From NCBI RefSeq assembly GCF_900115095.1, contig NZ_FOVH01000012.1, positions 62,001-126,000 of the forward strand: a DNA stretch of 64,000 bases, read 5' to 3'. Position numbers and translations under genes: made by a program. Below are positions 24,798 through 33,767 of this stretch, one piece after another (the first letter of the stretch is position 1; every line of letters begins with the position of its first letter). The notes beneath the pieces are model-generated. The model ran no database searches and had not been told where the DNA came from. It saw only the letters and a program-made list of their open reading frames with translations. Origin of the DNA: Actinomadura madurae. GTDB lineage: Bacteria > Actinomycetota > Actinomycetes > Streptosporangiales > Streptosporangiaceae.

Positions 24798-24822
24798 GGG
24801 TCAAGTCATGTGAACTTGACCC
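24798..24822 (-). terminator. Second hairpin at the end of the small ORF
   Basis: GGGTCAAGT and ACTTGACCC pair as a 9-bp stem with a 7-nt loop. The structure covers the last codons and stop of the minus-strand small ORF. Together with the 24739-24775 hairpin it forms a tandem terminator. Confidence 0.5.
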
Positions 24823-24941
24823 CTCTGCGTCTGGGACGGCGACGCCGTCGTCGTGCTCGCGGATCCGGTCGCGGTGGCCGAGGCGGCGCCCAAGGCCCAG
24901 AAGGCCAGCCCGCTCACTATTACTACGAGGTATTTCCTCAT
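24801..24941 (-). CDS. Small secreted peptide, 46 aa
   Basis: ATG at 24941 with GAGGG just upstream. The peptide begins MRKYLVVIVSGLAFWALG and continues AASATATG, a classical signal peptide with an Ala-x-Ala cleavage site, then a Ser/Thr-rich mature part of about 22 residues (TGSASTTTASPSQTQRGQVH). It ends inside a hairpin. I do not recognise the family. The combination of ribosome-binding site, signal peptide and tandem terminators supports a real gene. Confidence 0.55.
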   Translation of the reverse strand: MRKYLVVIVSGLAFWALGAASATATGSASTTTASPSQTQRGQVHMT

Positions 24942-25297
24942 GGATCCCTCATGTGTAGTTCCGAATCACCGGGTATGCCCGGCGTATGGCGAGAGATCAT
25001 ACTAAGTCTCAAGGGTCGCGCAAGTCACATTGGTGGCTCTCCTGGTCCGGCGGGCTGAGATGTCGTCCCGCTTGGAATGCAAGCGTAGTCCTGCTCTCCG
25101 AGAAAGTCTCATGTTCCGGGTCAGGTCGCGTGCAGGCAAGTTCCTGCCCCCAGATCTTACGCAGGGAGGCGTAGCGAGTTCGAATGGATTTCTAGTGCGG
25201 CGTTCGGTGACGTATGCCGATGCGATGAATTGCAGCATATTGGGGTGTTTGACCGTATATGTGGACCGGTGTGCCGCGCGTTGTCGGGGTATCAGTG
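24942..25297. other. AT-richer intergenic region, no gene recognised
   Basis: About 350 nt with lower GC than the surroundings, upstream of the small secreted-peptide gene and downstream of the SARP regulator. It must hold the promoter of the small peptide. Six-frame reading gives no domain-like sequence. Confidence 0.5.
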
Positions 25298-28200
25298 TCA
25301 GGTGCCGGCGGCGTGGTCCAGGGACTGGAGGCGGGTGCGGAGGTCCTCCGCCTCGCGAAGGTTGAGCTTGGTGAACAGGCGGATCGCCTCCTGCCAGGGG
25401 TGGCGGGCGGCTTCGCTGCCCTGGACGTGGAGGAGGGCCGTGCCCAGGCTTTCCAGGGCCCTCGCCGTTTCGTAGGGGACGCCTATATCGGTGGACAAGG
25501 CGTAGGCTCGCTCCAGATGGTCCACGGCTGCGGGGTAGCGGCCGGAGGCGGTGAGGGTTTCGCCCAGGTGGCGGAGGGCGAGTGTTTCCTCGTAACGTTC
25601 GCTGATAGAGCGTGCAATGGTCAGCGCACGTTCGTGGTGAATGAGAGCCTCGCCATAGCGGCCGGTGTTGTGGAAAGTGGCGCCGATGCCGATGAGGGTC
25701 TCCACTTGGTTTCGGCGGTCGCCCAATTCCATCGCTATCGCGAGGGCCGCCCGGTAATTGGCGAGAGCGGCTTCGTGGGACCCGGTCCGGCGGTGGACGT
25801 TGGCCATGTTGATAAGCGCGATCGCTTCGTGCTGGCGGCTCAGCTCGGCGGCGCCGGCGGTCTGCGCGTAGTACTCCGCGGCGCGGTCGATGTCGCCCAT
25901 GCGGATCATCAGGTCGCCCATGTTGTTGAGTGCCAGCGTCCGGCCGCGCGGGTCGTCGATGTCAGTGAAGATCGCAAGGGCCTCCAGGCGGAGCCGCTCG
26001 GCCTCGCGGTGGTCGCCGGTGAACTCCAGGAAGATCGCGGTGTGGTCGAGACTTTCGGCCTCGCCGTGCCGGTCGCCGAGGGCGCGGTGGATTTCCAGCG
26101 CCTCCCGGCAGTAGGCCAACGCCTCGGGGAAATGGGACTGGTGCCAGTGGATGAGGCTCATGTGGCCGAGAATGTCGGCCTCTCCGCGGCGGTCGCCGGT
26201 CGAACGATGGATTTCCAGGGCCTTTTCCGCGTTCTCCATCGCGGTGTCATAGTCGCCGACGCGGAAACGGATAAGGCTCAGGTCGGCCAGTGCCCGCGCG
26301 GTGCCCGGGGGGTCGTCCAAGCCCTGCAAGGCCTCGATCGCCTGGGTGTGCAGGCGTGCGGCGGCGTCCCAGTGGCCGCGCGACTCCAGGTGCCCGGCGA
26401 GCACACGAGCGAAGCGGGCGACGCGCGCCGGCGAGCCGATGCGGTGGGCTTCGGCGGCCGCGTTCAGGAGGCAGGCGTGCTCGGCGGCGAACCACTCGGT
26501 CGCCTCCGCCTCGTCCGCCGGCGACGGCAGGCCGGGCGGCCGATCGGTCGGGATGCCGTCCGGGTGGTGCGACATCAGCCGGTTCGCGTGGTCGGCCGCC
26601 GCGAGGTGGAAGTCGAGAATCCGGTGGACGGTCCGGCGGCGCTCCTCCTCCGGGTCGGTCTGGTGGGCGAGGCGGCGGGCGTAGTCGTGGACGAGGTCGT
26701 GGAAGCGGTAGCGGCCGCGGGCGGGCTCGGTGATCAGGTGCCGGTCGAGGAGGTCCTCCAGGATCCGCTCGGCCTCCCGGACGGGACATGCCAGTGCCGC
26801 TGCGGCGGAGTGCGCCGTCAGGTCGGGGCCGGGGTGCAGCGCGAAGGCGCGGAACGCGTCCCGCTGCCGGGGCGGGAGCGCGCGGTAGGAGTCGTCGAAC
26901 ACGGTGGTGATCTCGCGGTCCTCGTCACGCAGCTCGTCCAGCCGGTCGCCCGAAGCCAGCCGGTCCAGCAGATCCCGGGTGTCCCAGGCACGGCGGTGGC
27001 GCAGCCGGCTCGCCGCCATGCTCACCGCGAGCGGCAGGCGCCCGCACCGTTCCACCACCGCTGCGACGTCGGTGCCGGGCTCCGTGCGCCCGGCCCCCGC
27101 GATGGCGGTGAACAGGGCCGTCGCGTCCCGGACGGGCATGATCTCCAGCGGCAGCGCCCAGGCGTCGTGCAGCCCGGTCAGCCGGCGCCGGCTCGTCACG
27201 ATCACCAGGCACCCCGCGGACCCGGGCAGCAGCGGTTCGACCTGTTCGCGTCCGGCCGCGTCGTCCAGCACGATGATCGCGCGGCTGCCCGCGAGCTCGG
27301 ACCGCCAGAGCGCGGCGCGCTCGTCCAGCCTCGCCGGCACCCGCGTCGCCGGCACGCCGATCATGCGGAGCAGCGTATCGAGCGCGTCCGCGGGAGTGAC
27401 CGGCGGCTGCCGAGCGTCGTGGGCGTGCAGCGATAGGAACATCTGGCCGTCCGGGAAGTGCGCGGCCAGCCGGTGCGCGAGATGGACGGCGAGGATCGAC
27501 TTGCCGGCCCCCGCCATCCCGTCCAGGGCGATCACGGTGACGGCGGATCCGGGAGGGCTCGCGGCCGGTTCCCGCCCGACCGGCACCATCTCCATCAGCT
27601 GCCGCAGCTCGTCGTCCCGACCGACGAACACCCGCGCGTCGTGCGGCAAGGTGTGCGGGCGCCGGTCGACGCTCAGCTGCGTCCCGGGAACCCGCAGCAG
27701 TTCCGGGTCTCCGCGCAGGATCCGCTGCTGGATCCGTTTCAGCCCTGGGCCCGGGTCGGTGCCGGACTCCGCCACGAAGAGGTCGTGGGTGCGCCGGTAG
27801 ACCTCAAGGGCCTCGGCCTGGCGCCCGCAGCGGTAGAGCGCGAGCATCAGCCGCTCCACCGGCCACTCGTGCTGGGGGTGGCGTTCGGTGAGGTCGTAGA
27901 GTTCGCGGACGAGGTCGGCGTGGTTTCCGCGTTGCAGTTCCAGGTCGATCCGCAGAAACGCGGCGGCCAGCAATTCCTGTTCGAGATTGCGCCGGGTGCG
28001 TTCGGCCCAGCCGCCGGTGAGGTCGGCGAGCGGTTCGGTCCGCCACAGCTCGGCCGCCCGGCGGAGGTGGTCGAGGGCATATTCGTCGTCGCCGCTTTCG
28101 GAGATGGCGCGGGCCTGGTCGCGCAGCCGCCGGAACAGGAACAGGTCGATCGATTCGTCCTCGACGTCGATCAGATAGGAGCCCTGCCGGGAGATCAGTG

Positions 28201-28438
28201 CGGCGCCCTCCATGTCCTCCAGCCTGCGGCGCAGCCGCGTCATGTAGACGTGCAGGCCCTGGCGTGCCTTGGCGGGCGGGTCGTCGTCCCAGACGCGGCG
28301 GATGATGGTCTCGGCGGGCACCGGCTGCCGGGGGCTGAGCAGCAGCACGGCCAGCACGCAGCGTTCCTTGGGCGTTCCGAGGTCGCGCCGCCGGCCGTTG
28401 ATCCACAGCTCGACGGGGCCTATGACGCGGAACTCCAC
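25298..28438 (-). CDS. AfsR/SARP-family regulator with NB-ARC ATPase and TPR repeats
   Basis: 1046 aa from the GTG at 28438 (AAAGGGGAAC upstream). Order: SARP winged HTH (VEFRVIGPVELWINGRRRDL, residues 1-95), bacterial transcriptional activation domain (about 95-245, ending WPVERLMLALYRCGRQAEAL), NB-ARC/STAND ATPase with Walker A DGMAGAGKSI near 315 and VVTSRRRLTGL sensor region, winged helix, then at least six tetratricopeptide repeats (ALEIHRSTGDRRGEADI and similar, about 690-1030). Such proteins activate nearby genes after a signal permits ATP-driven assembly. The divergent three-gene set at 28639 is the obvious target. Confidence 0.93.
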   Translation of the reverse strand: MEFRVIGPVELWINGRRRDLGTPKERCVLAVLLLSPRQPVPAETIIRRVWDDDPPAKARQGLHVYMTRLRRRLEDMEGAALISRQGSYLIDVEDESIDLFLFRRLRDQARAISESGDDEYALDHLRRAAELWRTEPLADLTGGWAERTRRNLEQELLAAAFLRIDLELQRGNHADLVRELYDLTERHPQHEWPVERLMLALYRCGRQAEALEVYRRTHDLFVAESGTDPGPGLKRIQQRILRGDPELLRVPGTQLSVDRRPHTLPHDARVFVGRDDELRQLMEMVPVGREPAASPPGSAVTVIALDGMAGAGKSILAVHLAHRLAAHFPDGQMFLSLHAHDARQPPVTPADALDTLLRMIGVPATRVPARLDERAALWRSELAGSRAIIVLDDAAGREQVEPLLPGSAGCLVIVTSRRRLTGLHDAWALPLEIMPVRDATALFTAIAGAGRTEPGTDVAAVVERCGRLPLAVSMAASRLRHRRAWDTRDLLDRLASGDRLDELRDEDREITTVFDDSYRALPPRQRDAFRAFALHPGPDLTAHSAAAALACPVREAERILEDLLDRHLITEPARGRYRFHDLVHDYARRLAHQTDPEEERRRTVHRILDFHLAAADHANRLMSHHPDGIPTDRPPGLPSPADEAEATEWFAAEHACLLNAAAEAHRIGSPARVARFARVLAGHLESRGHWDAAARLHTQAIEALQGLDDPPGTARALADLSLIRFRVGDYDTAMENAEKALEIHRSTGDRRGEADILGHMSLIHWHQSHFPEALAYCREALEIHRALGDRHGEAESLDHTAIFLEFTGDHREAERLRLEALAIFTDIDDPRGRTLALNNMGDLMIRMGDIDRAAEYYAQTAGAAELSRQHEAIALINMANVHRRTGSHEAALANYRAALAIAMELGDRRNQVETLIGIGATFHNTGRYGEALIHHERALTIARSISERYEETLALRHLGETLTASGRYPAAVDHLERAYALSTDIGVPYETARALESLGTALLHVQGSEAARHPWQEAIRLFTKLNLREAEDLRTRLQSLDHAAGT

Positions 28439-28638
28439 CGGTTCCCCTTTGTGGAAATCTCCTCCTGAGCCGATTTTGGCATCGCGTGCACCGAATGGCC
28501 AGAGCGCAGCGCGTTTCACTCGACCGCCCAGGGATCCCGCTACTCGCCATGTCAGGAGGATTGCAAGTTTTCGTCAAGGTGCCCGATCGACACTCGATTG
28601 TGGAGGGCAGGTCTATTCGACCTGCGACGGAGGAACGG
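28439..28638. promoter_or_regulatory. Divergent promoter region of SARP regulator and GT-like operon
   Basis: 200 nt between the two GTG/ATG starts, with AT-rich blocks at 28540-28625. SARP proteins bind direct repeats just upstream of their targets; I could not identify a convincing heptamer repeat by eye. Confidence 0.3.
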
Positions 28639-29796
28639 ATGTCAGCATCCGAGGTCAAAGGGGGTTCGTTGACAAGGATGACCGGCTTCGAATGGCGTCG
28701 GGCCCTGACCGGGTTCGACCCTGGCTGGTGGGGGCGCCTGGGGGACCGGCGCACCGTGCTGGTGGTCGTGGGCTCGCCCGTACCGGGGCAGCCCGCACTG
28801 GACGTGGCGCGCCTCGCGGGAACCGACCCGCGGCTGCGCGTGCTCTTCACGGCGGCCCCGGGGCCGTCCTCGGCCGCCGTGGAGGTGATGCTCAGAGACG
28901 CGGGCGCAGCCCCGCTGCCCTGGTCTGAACTAGAGGACGGTGACGCCGACCTGGTCGTCACCGCTTCCCGGGTGCCGGCGCGCCTGCCGAACACGCCGCT
29001 CATCGTCCTGCCGGGCGCGATCCCGGAGGACGTCGCGCACCGGCGTGCGCCGACCGTGTTCACCTACGCCCACCGCCTGGACCGTCCTCCCGATGCCGAG
29101 GACGGCCATGGGGCGGTCGTCGGCTGCTCTATTCATGATCGGGTTGTCGCGAGCCTCCCGCTGCGCGACTTCTACCGGCGCGCCCTGGGGGTGGACGGGC
29201 AACGCCGCCTCGTCGTGGTGTCCCTGTCCCCGGCCGTCGCGTGCACGCGCTGCCGGTCGCTGGACATCGTGGGCCGCATGCTCACCGAGCTGCCCCCCGA
29301 CCGCTACTCCGTTCTCGGGATTCCGGAGCCGGGCGGCTGCTCGGGCCCCGGGCTCGCGGCCCACCTGCGGGACGGGCTCGGGCTCATGCCGCCGGAGGCG
29401 GACTGGCGCGCCGCCCTCGTCGCCGCCGACTGGATCGTCGGGCCGCCGGGACCGGTCACCCGCTACGGGACGATCATCGGTGTGCCCGTCCTCGTCACCG
29501 GCCCGGCGCCGGGGGACGCCCTGCGTCTCCTCGCCGTCCGGCCGGCGGCGCACCGGCCCGTGCGCCCGCAGCTGACCGAGGCGGCGGCGCGATGGCGGCC
29601 GGAGCGGGTCCGGCCGGTCCTCGGGCGGATCACGTCCGAGCCCGGACGGTTCGACCGCACCATGCGCAGCCTGATGTACGGGCTGCTGCGGCTGCCGCAG
29701 CCCGCCACCATCCCCGTGGCGGACCCGGTGTCGCCACCCTTCCGCATCGGCTGCCAGGACGGGGAGCCGATCGGCCACGTCCCCCAGGGAGGCTGA
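28639..29796 (+). CDS. GT-B/TagF-like protein of unknown activity (copy 1)
   Basis: 385 aa; ATG with CGGAGGAACG upstream. No signal peptide. Rossmann-like strand VLVVVGSPV near the N-terminus, then a second half where DWIVGPPGPVTRYGTIIGVP aligns with the donor-binding block of CDP-glycerol glycerophosphotransferases (TagF) and other GT-B enzymes. It is clearly related to the next gene: both share DFYRRALGV/YRRALGV, WRAALVAADWIVG/WRAGLVAADVLIG and MYGLLRLP/MYRLLRLP. This copy lacks the GDHGSVT acid/histidine pair, so it may be catalytically weak. Function unproven. Confidence 0.6.
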   Translation: MSASEVKGGSLTRMTGFEWRRALTGFDPGWWGRLGDRRTVLVVVGSPVPGQPALDVARLAGTDPRLRVLFTAAPGPSSAAVEVMLRDAGAAPLPWSELEDGDADLVVTASRVPARLPNTPLIVLPGAIPEDVAHRRAPTVFTYAHRLDRPPDAEDGHGAVVGCSIHDRVVASLPLRDFYRRALGVDGQRRLVVVSLSPAVACTRCRSLDIVGRMLTELPPDRYSVLGIPEPGGCSGPGLAAHLRDGLGLMPPEADWRAALVAADWIVGPPGPVTRYGTIIGVPVLVTGPAPGDALRLLAVRPAAHRPVRPQLTEAAARWRPERVRPVLGRITSEPGRFDRTMRSLMYGLLRLPQPATIPVADPVSPPFRIGCQDGEPIGHVPQGG

Positions 29797-29797
29797 G

Positions 29798-31033
29798 ATG
29801 GAGTTTCCGGCGAACGCGTGGGTGCCGGGCCCGTTCGGCCTGGACGCCCTGAGAGGTTCGACGGTGCGGGCGGGGCGGACGGTCCTCGCCGTCGCGCACC
29901 ATGTGACGGCGGCGACGCGGCTCGCCGACGTCATGCCGCTGCTGGAGACCGACCGGCGGGTCGCGGTCGCGTACACCGCCTCGCCCGCGTCGGCCTTCAC
30001 CGGCGGGCTGGACGCGCATCTCCGCGACCTCGGCGGGCTCGTGGTGCCCTGGCAGCAGGCGGTCGCCACCCGGTGGGACCTCGTCGTGGCGGCGAGCCAC
30101 GGGATGCTGGAGAAGCTGCACGGGCCGGTCATGACGGTCCTGCACGGCGCCGGCCCCGGCAAGCTGCTGCCCCGTCTCCGCGGTGCCGGGCCGCCCGCAG
30201 CGCGGCCGGTGAGCGGCCTGATCAGGGAGCGGCTCGTCGTCGCCGGGCGGGTCGTGCCGTCGTCGATCGTCCTCGCGCACGACCGGCACAGGGAGATGCT
30301 CGAACGCGAGTGCCCCGAGGCGGGCCCGGTGGCGTTCACCGCCGGCGACCCGTGCCTTGACCGGCTGCTGGCGAGCATGCCCTACCGGAGCGTGTACCGC
30401 CGGGCGCTCGGCGTGCGGCCGGGGCGGCGGCTCGTCTTCGTCAGCTCCACCTGGAACGGGGACTCACTGCTCGGCCGGCACCCCGATCTGCTGCTGCGCG
30501 TCGCGGCGGAGCTCCCGCGCGACAGGTACCAGATCGTCGCCGCCCTGCACCCGAACGTGTGGTCCTATCACAGCAAACGCCAGGTCCTCGCCTGGCACGC
30601 GGACTGCCTGCGGCTCGGTGTGCGGCTGTTCCCGCCCGAGGAGGGCTGGCGCGCGGGCCTGGTCGCCGCCGACGTCCTCATCGGCGATCACGGGTCGGTC
30701 ACCTGCTACGGCGCCGCGATCGGGGTGCCGGTGCTGCTCGGCACCTTCCCCGAGGACGCCGTGGCGCCCGGAACGCATGTCGCCGGGCTCGGCGCGCTCG
30801 CGCCGCGCGTCGACTGGGACCGGCCGCTCGTCCCGCAACTGGAGGAGGCGGCGCACGCCTTCACCGGACGGGTCCACGCCGCGATCCGGAACGCCGTCAG
30901 CTCCCGGCCGGGCGAGGCGGCCGGCCTCATTCGCGGGGAGATGTACCGGCTGCTGCGGCTGCCCGACCGGGAGTGCCCGCCGGACGTCCAGCCGGTGCCG
31001 CTTCCGGTCGACGGCCTCCCTCGGGCGGCGTGA
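29798..31033 (+). CDS. GT-B/TagF-like protein of unknown activity (copy 2)
   Basis: 411 aa, starting 1 nt after the previous stop. A mid-protein linker YRRALGVRPGRRLVFVSSTW starts the C-terminal Rossmann half, and the block ADVLIGDHGSVTCYGAAIGV is the nucleotide-sugar or CDP-alcohol binding region of TagF-like GT-B enzymes. ALHPNVWSYHSK resembles the phosphate-binding loop. With copy 1 it could form a heterodimer. What is transferred and to what is not visible. The stop overlaps the third gene (TGATG). Confidence 0.6.
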   Translation: MEFPANAWVPGPFGLDALRGSTVRAGRTVLAVAHHVTAATRLADVMPLLETDRRVAVAYTASPASAFTGGLDAHLRDLGGLVVPWQQAVATRWDLVVAASHGMLEKLHGPVMTVLHGAGPGKLLPRLRGAGPPAARPVSGLIRERLVVAGRVVPSSIVLAHDRHREMLERECPEAGPVAFTAGDPCLDRLLASMPYRSVYRRALGVRPGRRLVFVSSTWNGDSLLGRHPDLLLRVAAELPRDRYQIVAALHPNVWSYHSKRQVLAWHADCLRLGVRLFPPEEGWRAGLVAADVLIGDHGSVTCYGAAIGVPVLLGTFPEDAVAPGTHVAGLGALAPRVDWDRPLVPQLEEAAHAFTGRVHAAIRNAVSSRPGEAAGLIRGEMYRLLRLPDRECPPDVQPVPLPVDGLPRAA

Positions 31034-31527
31034 TGCTCACCCCGGTACGAGTCTGGGACGACCCGACGGGCACGGACCGCGTGCTCATCGGCGGGCGGAC
31101 GCTGACGCTGCGGCGTTCGCCCGCAGGTGCGCCCGAGTCCCCACCGTGCGACGAGCACCTCGTGGCCGGGCCGGAGGAGGTCTCGCGCGCCTGGCTGGCG
31201 TGCGCGGACGTGATCGTCGGCCAGGCCGCCGACCCTGACCGGCTCCGGGCGTCCTCGCCGGGCTGCCTCGTCGCGGTGGCCGTCAACCCTCGGGCCTGCC
31301 TGGTGTCGGCCGGGGATCTGGAGGCGCGGCTCGACCCGGTCCTCGGCGGGACGTGCCAGGCCGGTGACGCGGCCCTGTACGCGTCCGCCCTGCACGCCTG
31401 GCTCGTGACGGGCGGGGTGCCGGGCGCGCTCACCCGGCTCACCCTCGTCCGCGGCACCACGGTCACGATGGTCAGGATGCGGGATCGCCGGGTGGCGCGC
31501 CCGGCAGCTCGGCGAGCCGCCCTCTGA
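31033..31527 (+). CDS. Unrecognised 164-aa protein, third gene of the GT-like operon
   Basis: Start overlaps the upstream stop. Short alternating strands and helices (VRVWDDPTGTDRVLIGGRTL, ADVIVGQAADPDRLR, GCLVAVAVNP) suggest a small alpha/beta domain, perhaps a reduced version of the GT-B half present in its neighbours (ACADVIVGQA against AADVLIGDHG). The last 56 nt overlap the 3' end of the opposing STAND gene. Function unknown. Confidence 0.6.
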   Translation: MLTPVRVWDDPTGTDRVLIGGRTLTLRRSPAGAPESPPCDEHLVAGPEEVSRAWLACADVIVGQAADPDRLRASSPGCLVAVAVNPRACLVSAGDLEARLDPVLGGTCQAGDAALYASALHAWLVTGGVPGALTRLTLVRGTTVTMVRMRDRRVARPAARRAAL

Positions 31528-33607
31528 CCGGCGCCTCCAGAGGCGAACCCAGCCGGATGTAGATGGCCAGCGCCTGTTCCAGAAGCAGGCGCTCGGCCGC
31601 CGGGTCGCCCTGGTGTTCCGCCACCCGGGCCAGCTCGCGCAGTGCCCCGGCCTCCACGTGCGGCGCGTCCATCTCCCGGCCGGCGTCCAGCGCCTCGCGG
31701 AGGACGGTGGCGGCGTCATGAGGGCGCCCGGCCCGGAGCCGGGCCTGGCCGAGGCAGGTGAGCGTCCGCGCGACGTGGTACGGCTCGTCGAGCCGCCTGA
31801 AGATCTCCAGGGCGCCGGTGAGCGTCTCGTCGGCCTCGGCGTGCCGGTCCACCGCGCTGAGCGCCTCGCCGATGTGCCGGTCCATCAGCGCGATCCCGCG
31901 CGGACGTCCCAGATCGACGTGCACGTCCCGAGCCTGGGCGAACAGCTCGGCCGCGCGGGACGGGGCGCCGGTGCCGAGCGCCGCGACGCCGAGGCCTTCG
32001 AGCGCCGAGGCCTCGCCGAGCCGGTGGCCGGCCTGCCGCTCCAGGGCGAGCGCGGCCTCGAACCGGCCGGCCGCCGCGCCGAAGTCCCGGAGGTTGTTGA
32101 AGGCGATCCCGAGGCCCTCCAGCATCCGTGCCTGGGCCCGCGGGTCGCCGCAGGCCTCGGCGGCGGCGAGTCCCAGCTCGTACGTCCGGATCCAGGACGG
32201 GTAGTGCTTGCGCTGCAGGAAGTGCGGCCACATCGCCTCGGCAAGCTGCCAGGTGACGGCGTGCAGCCCGGTGTCGTGCGCCTCCTGTGCGACCGCCGCC
32301 AGGTTCGGCCGCTCGCGTCCGAGCCACTCCAGCGCCGCCGCCCGGGACGCGAAGGTGCCCTCCGGCGGGTCGGCGTACCGGTCGCCGAGGTGCCATCGTC
32401 CCGGCATCACGGCGAGGTCGGCGGCGACGGCGGTCGTCAGGTACCAGCCGGCGAGCCGGGCGAACGCCGCCGCCCGCTCCGAGACCGGCCCGAGGGACGG
32501 GTCCCGCGCGTGCAGGCGGACCAGGTCATGGAAGCCGAACCGGTCGCCGGGTCCTTCGAGCAGCAGGTTGGCGTCGACGAGGCCGTGCAGCAGGTCGGCG
32601 GCGCCCTCCTCGCCCGTCCCGATGAGGGCCGCCGCGGCGGCGACGCCGAGGTCGGGCCCCGGATGGACGCCGAGCAGCCGGTAGGCCGCCGCGCGCTCCT
32701 CGTCGAGGGCCTGGTAGGACGTGTTGAAGACGGCGCTCACCGAGATGTCGCCCTCGCCGCTGCGCAGCGCGGCGAGCCGGCGCGCCTCGTCGCCGAGTTC
32801 GGCGACCGCGCGGGCGATCGGCCAGCGCCGCCGGGCGGCGAGGCGGGCGCCGGACGCGCAGAGCGCGAGCGGGAGCGTCCCGCATAGCGCGACCAGGGAC
32901 CGGGCGTCCTCGCGCTCCGCCCGGATCCGGTCCTCCCCGATCAGGTGCTCCAGCAGCTCCAGCGCCCCCGGTTCGCCGAGCGGATCGACGTCCAGGAAGC
33001 GCGCGCCGTTCACCACGAGCCCGGTGAGGCGGTGCCGCGAGGTGACCACGACCAGGGACGCCCCGGCCCCGGGCAGCAGCGGCCGGACCTGCGCCGCCGA
33101 GACGGCGTTGTCCAGCATGACGACCAGCCGGCGACCGGTCGTCATGGACCGGAAGAGCGCGGACTGCTCGTCGGCGCCGGGCGGGATGCTCTCCGGGCCC
33201 GCGCCGAGGGCCCGCAGGAAGCGTTCCAGGGGCTCGTCGGGCGGGAGGGGCTCCGTCCCGGAGAAGCCGCGCAGGTCCACGAACAGCTGGCCCTCGTAGC
33301 CGTCCTTGATCCGGTGCAGCCAGTGCAGGGCGAGCGTGGTCTTCCCGACGCCGCCGGGCCCGGTGACGACCACGAGCCCCGGGCTCTCGGCCAGGGCCTC
33401 CAGTTCGTCCAGCTCGCTGAGCCGGTTGGCGAACAGCCCGGGCGGCGGCAGCTGCGCCGGAGCGGGAAGGGACGGTCCGCCGGGCGCGGTGATGTGCACG
33501 CCGCCGGCGATGGATCCGGCCTGGACACTGGACCCCGCGATCCTCCCCGTCAGTTCGTTGGTCCACCGGCCCCGGTCGTCGGGAGACTGCACGTGCTGTC
33601 CATCCAT
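31472..33607 (-). CDS. STAND NTPase with NB-ARC and TPR domains, no SARP HTH
   Basis: 711 aa from the ATG at 33607; upstream in-frame starts reach 33691, but none has a clear ribosome site. A short N-terminal tag (GSSVQAGSIAGGVHI, about residues 25-39) precedes the NB-ARC ATPase: Walker A TGPGGVGKTTL near 83-91, Walker B LVVMLDN, sensor VVTSRHRLTGL. A winged helix and about seven TPRs follow (AQARMLEGLGIAFNNL and similar). No DNA-binding or obvious effector domain is present. The tag resembles the C-terminal end of the small protein encoded divergently at 33768. Possible signalling or conflict-system switch. Confidence 0.82.
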   Translation of the reverse strand: MDGQHVQSPDDRGRWTNELTGRIAGSSVQAGSIAGGVHITAPGGPSLPAPAQLPPPGLFANRLSELDELEALAESPGLVVVTGPGGVGKTTLALHWLHRIKDGYEGQLFVDLRGFSGTEPLPPDEPLERFLRALGAGPESIPPGADEQSALFRSMTTGRRLVVMLDNAVSAAQVRPLLPGAGASLVVVTSRHRLTGLVVNGARFLDVDPLGEPGALELLEHLIGEDRIRAEREDARSLVALCGTLPLALCASGARLAARRRWPIARAVAELGDEARRLAALRSGEGDISVSAVFNTSYQALDEERAAAYRLLGVHPGPDLGVAAAAALIGTGEEGAADLLHGLVDANLLLEGPGDRFGFHDLVRLHARDPSLGPVSERAAAFARLAGWYLTTAVAADLAVMPGRWHLGDRYADPPEGTFASRAAALEWLGRERPNLAAVAQEAHDTGLHAVTWQLAEAMWPHFLQRKHYPSWIRTYELGLAAAEACGDPRAQARMLEGLGIAFNNLRDFGAAAGRFEAALALERQAGHRLGEASALEGLGVAALGTGAPSRAAELFAQARDVHVDLGRPRGIALMDRHIGEALSAVDRHAEADETLTGALEIFRRLDEPYHVARTLTCLGQARLRAGRPHDAATVLREALDAGREMDAPHVEAGALRELARVAEHQGDPAAERLLLEQALAIYIRLGSPLEAPVRGRLAELPGAPPGDPAS

Positions 33608-33767
33608 TGCTTCGGTGGCGCGTTGATCGCCCGCTTTACGGCTAAAGTACCTGGACGTCTGGCTCATTAATAATGCCAACAGTATTTGCAATTTTGGTCA
33701 TGCCGAGAGAGAAGAACTGGTCAGAATGGCGATTGGCTTCCGCCGCCGGGCGTGATGAACTGGGACG

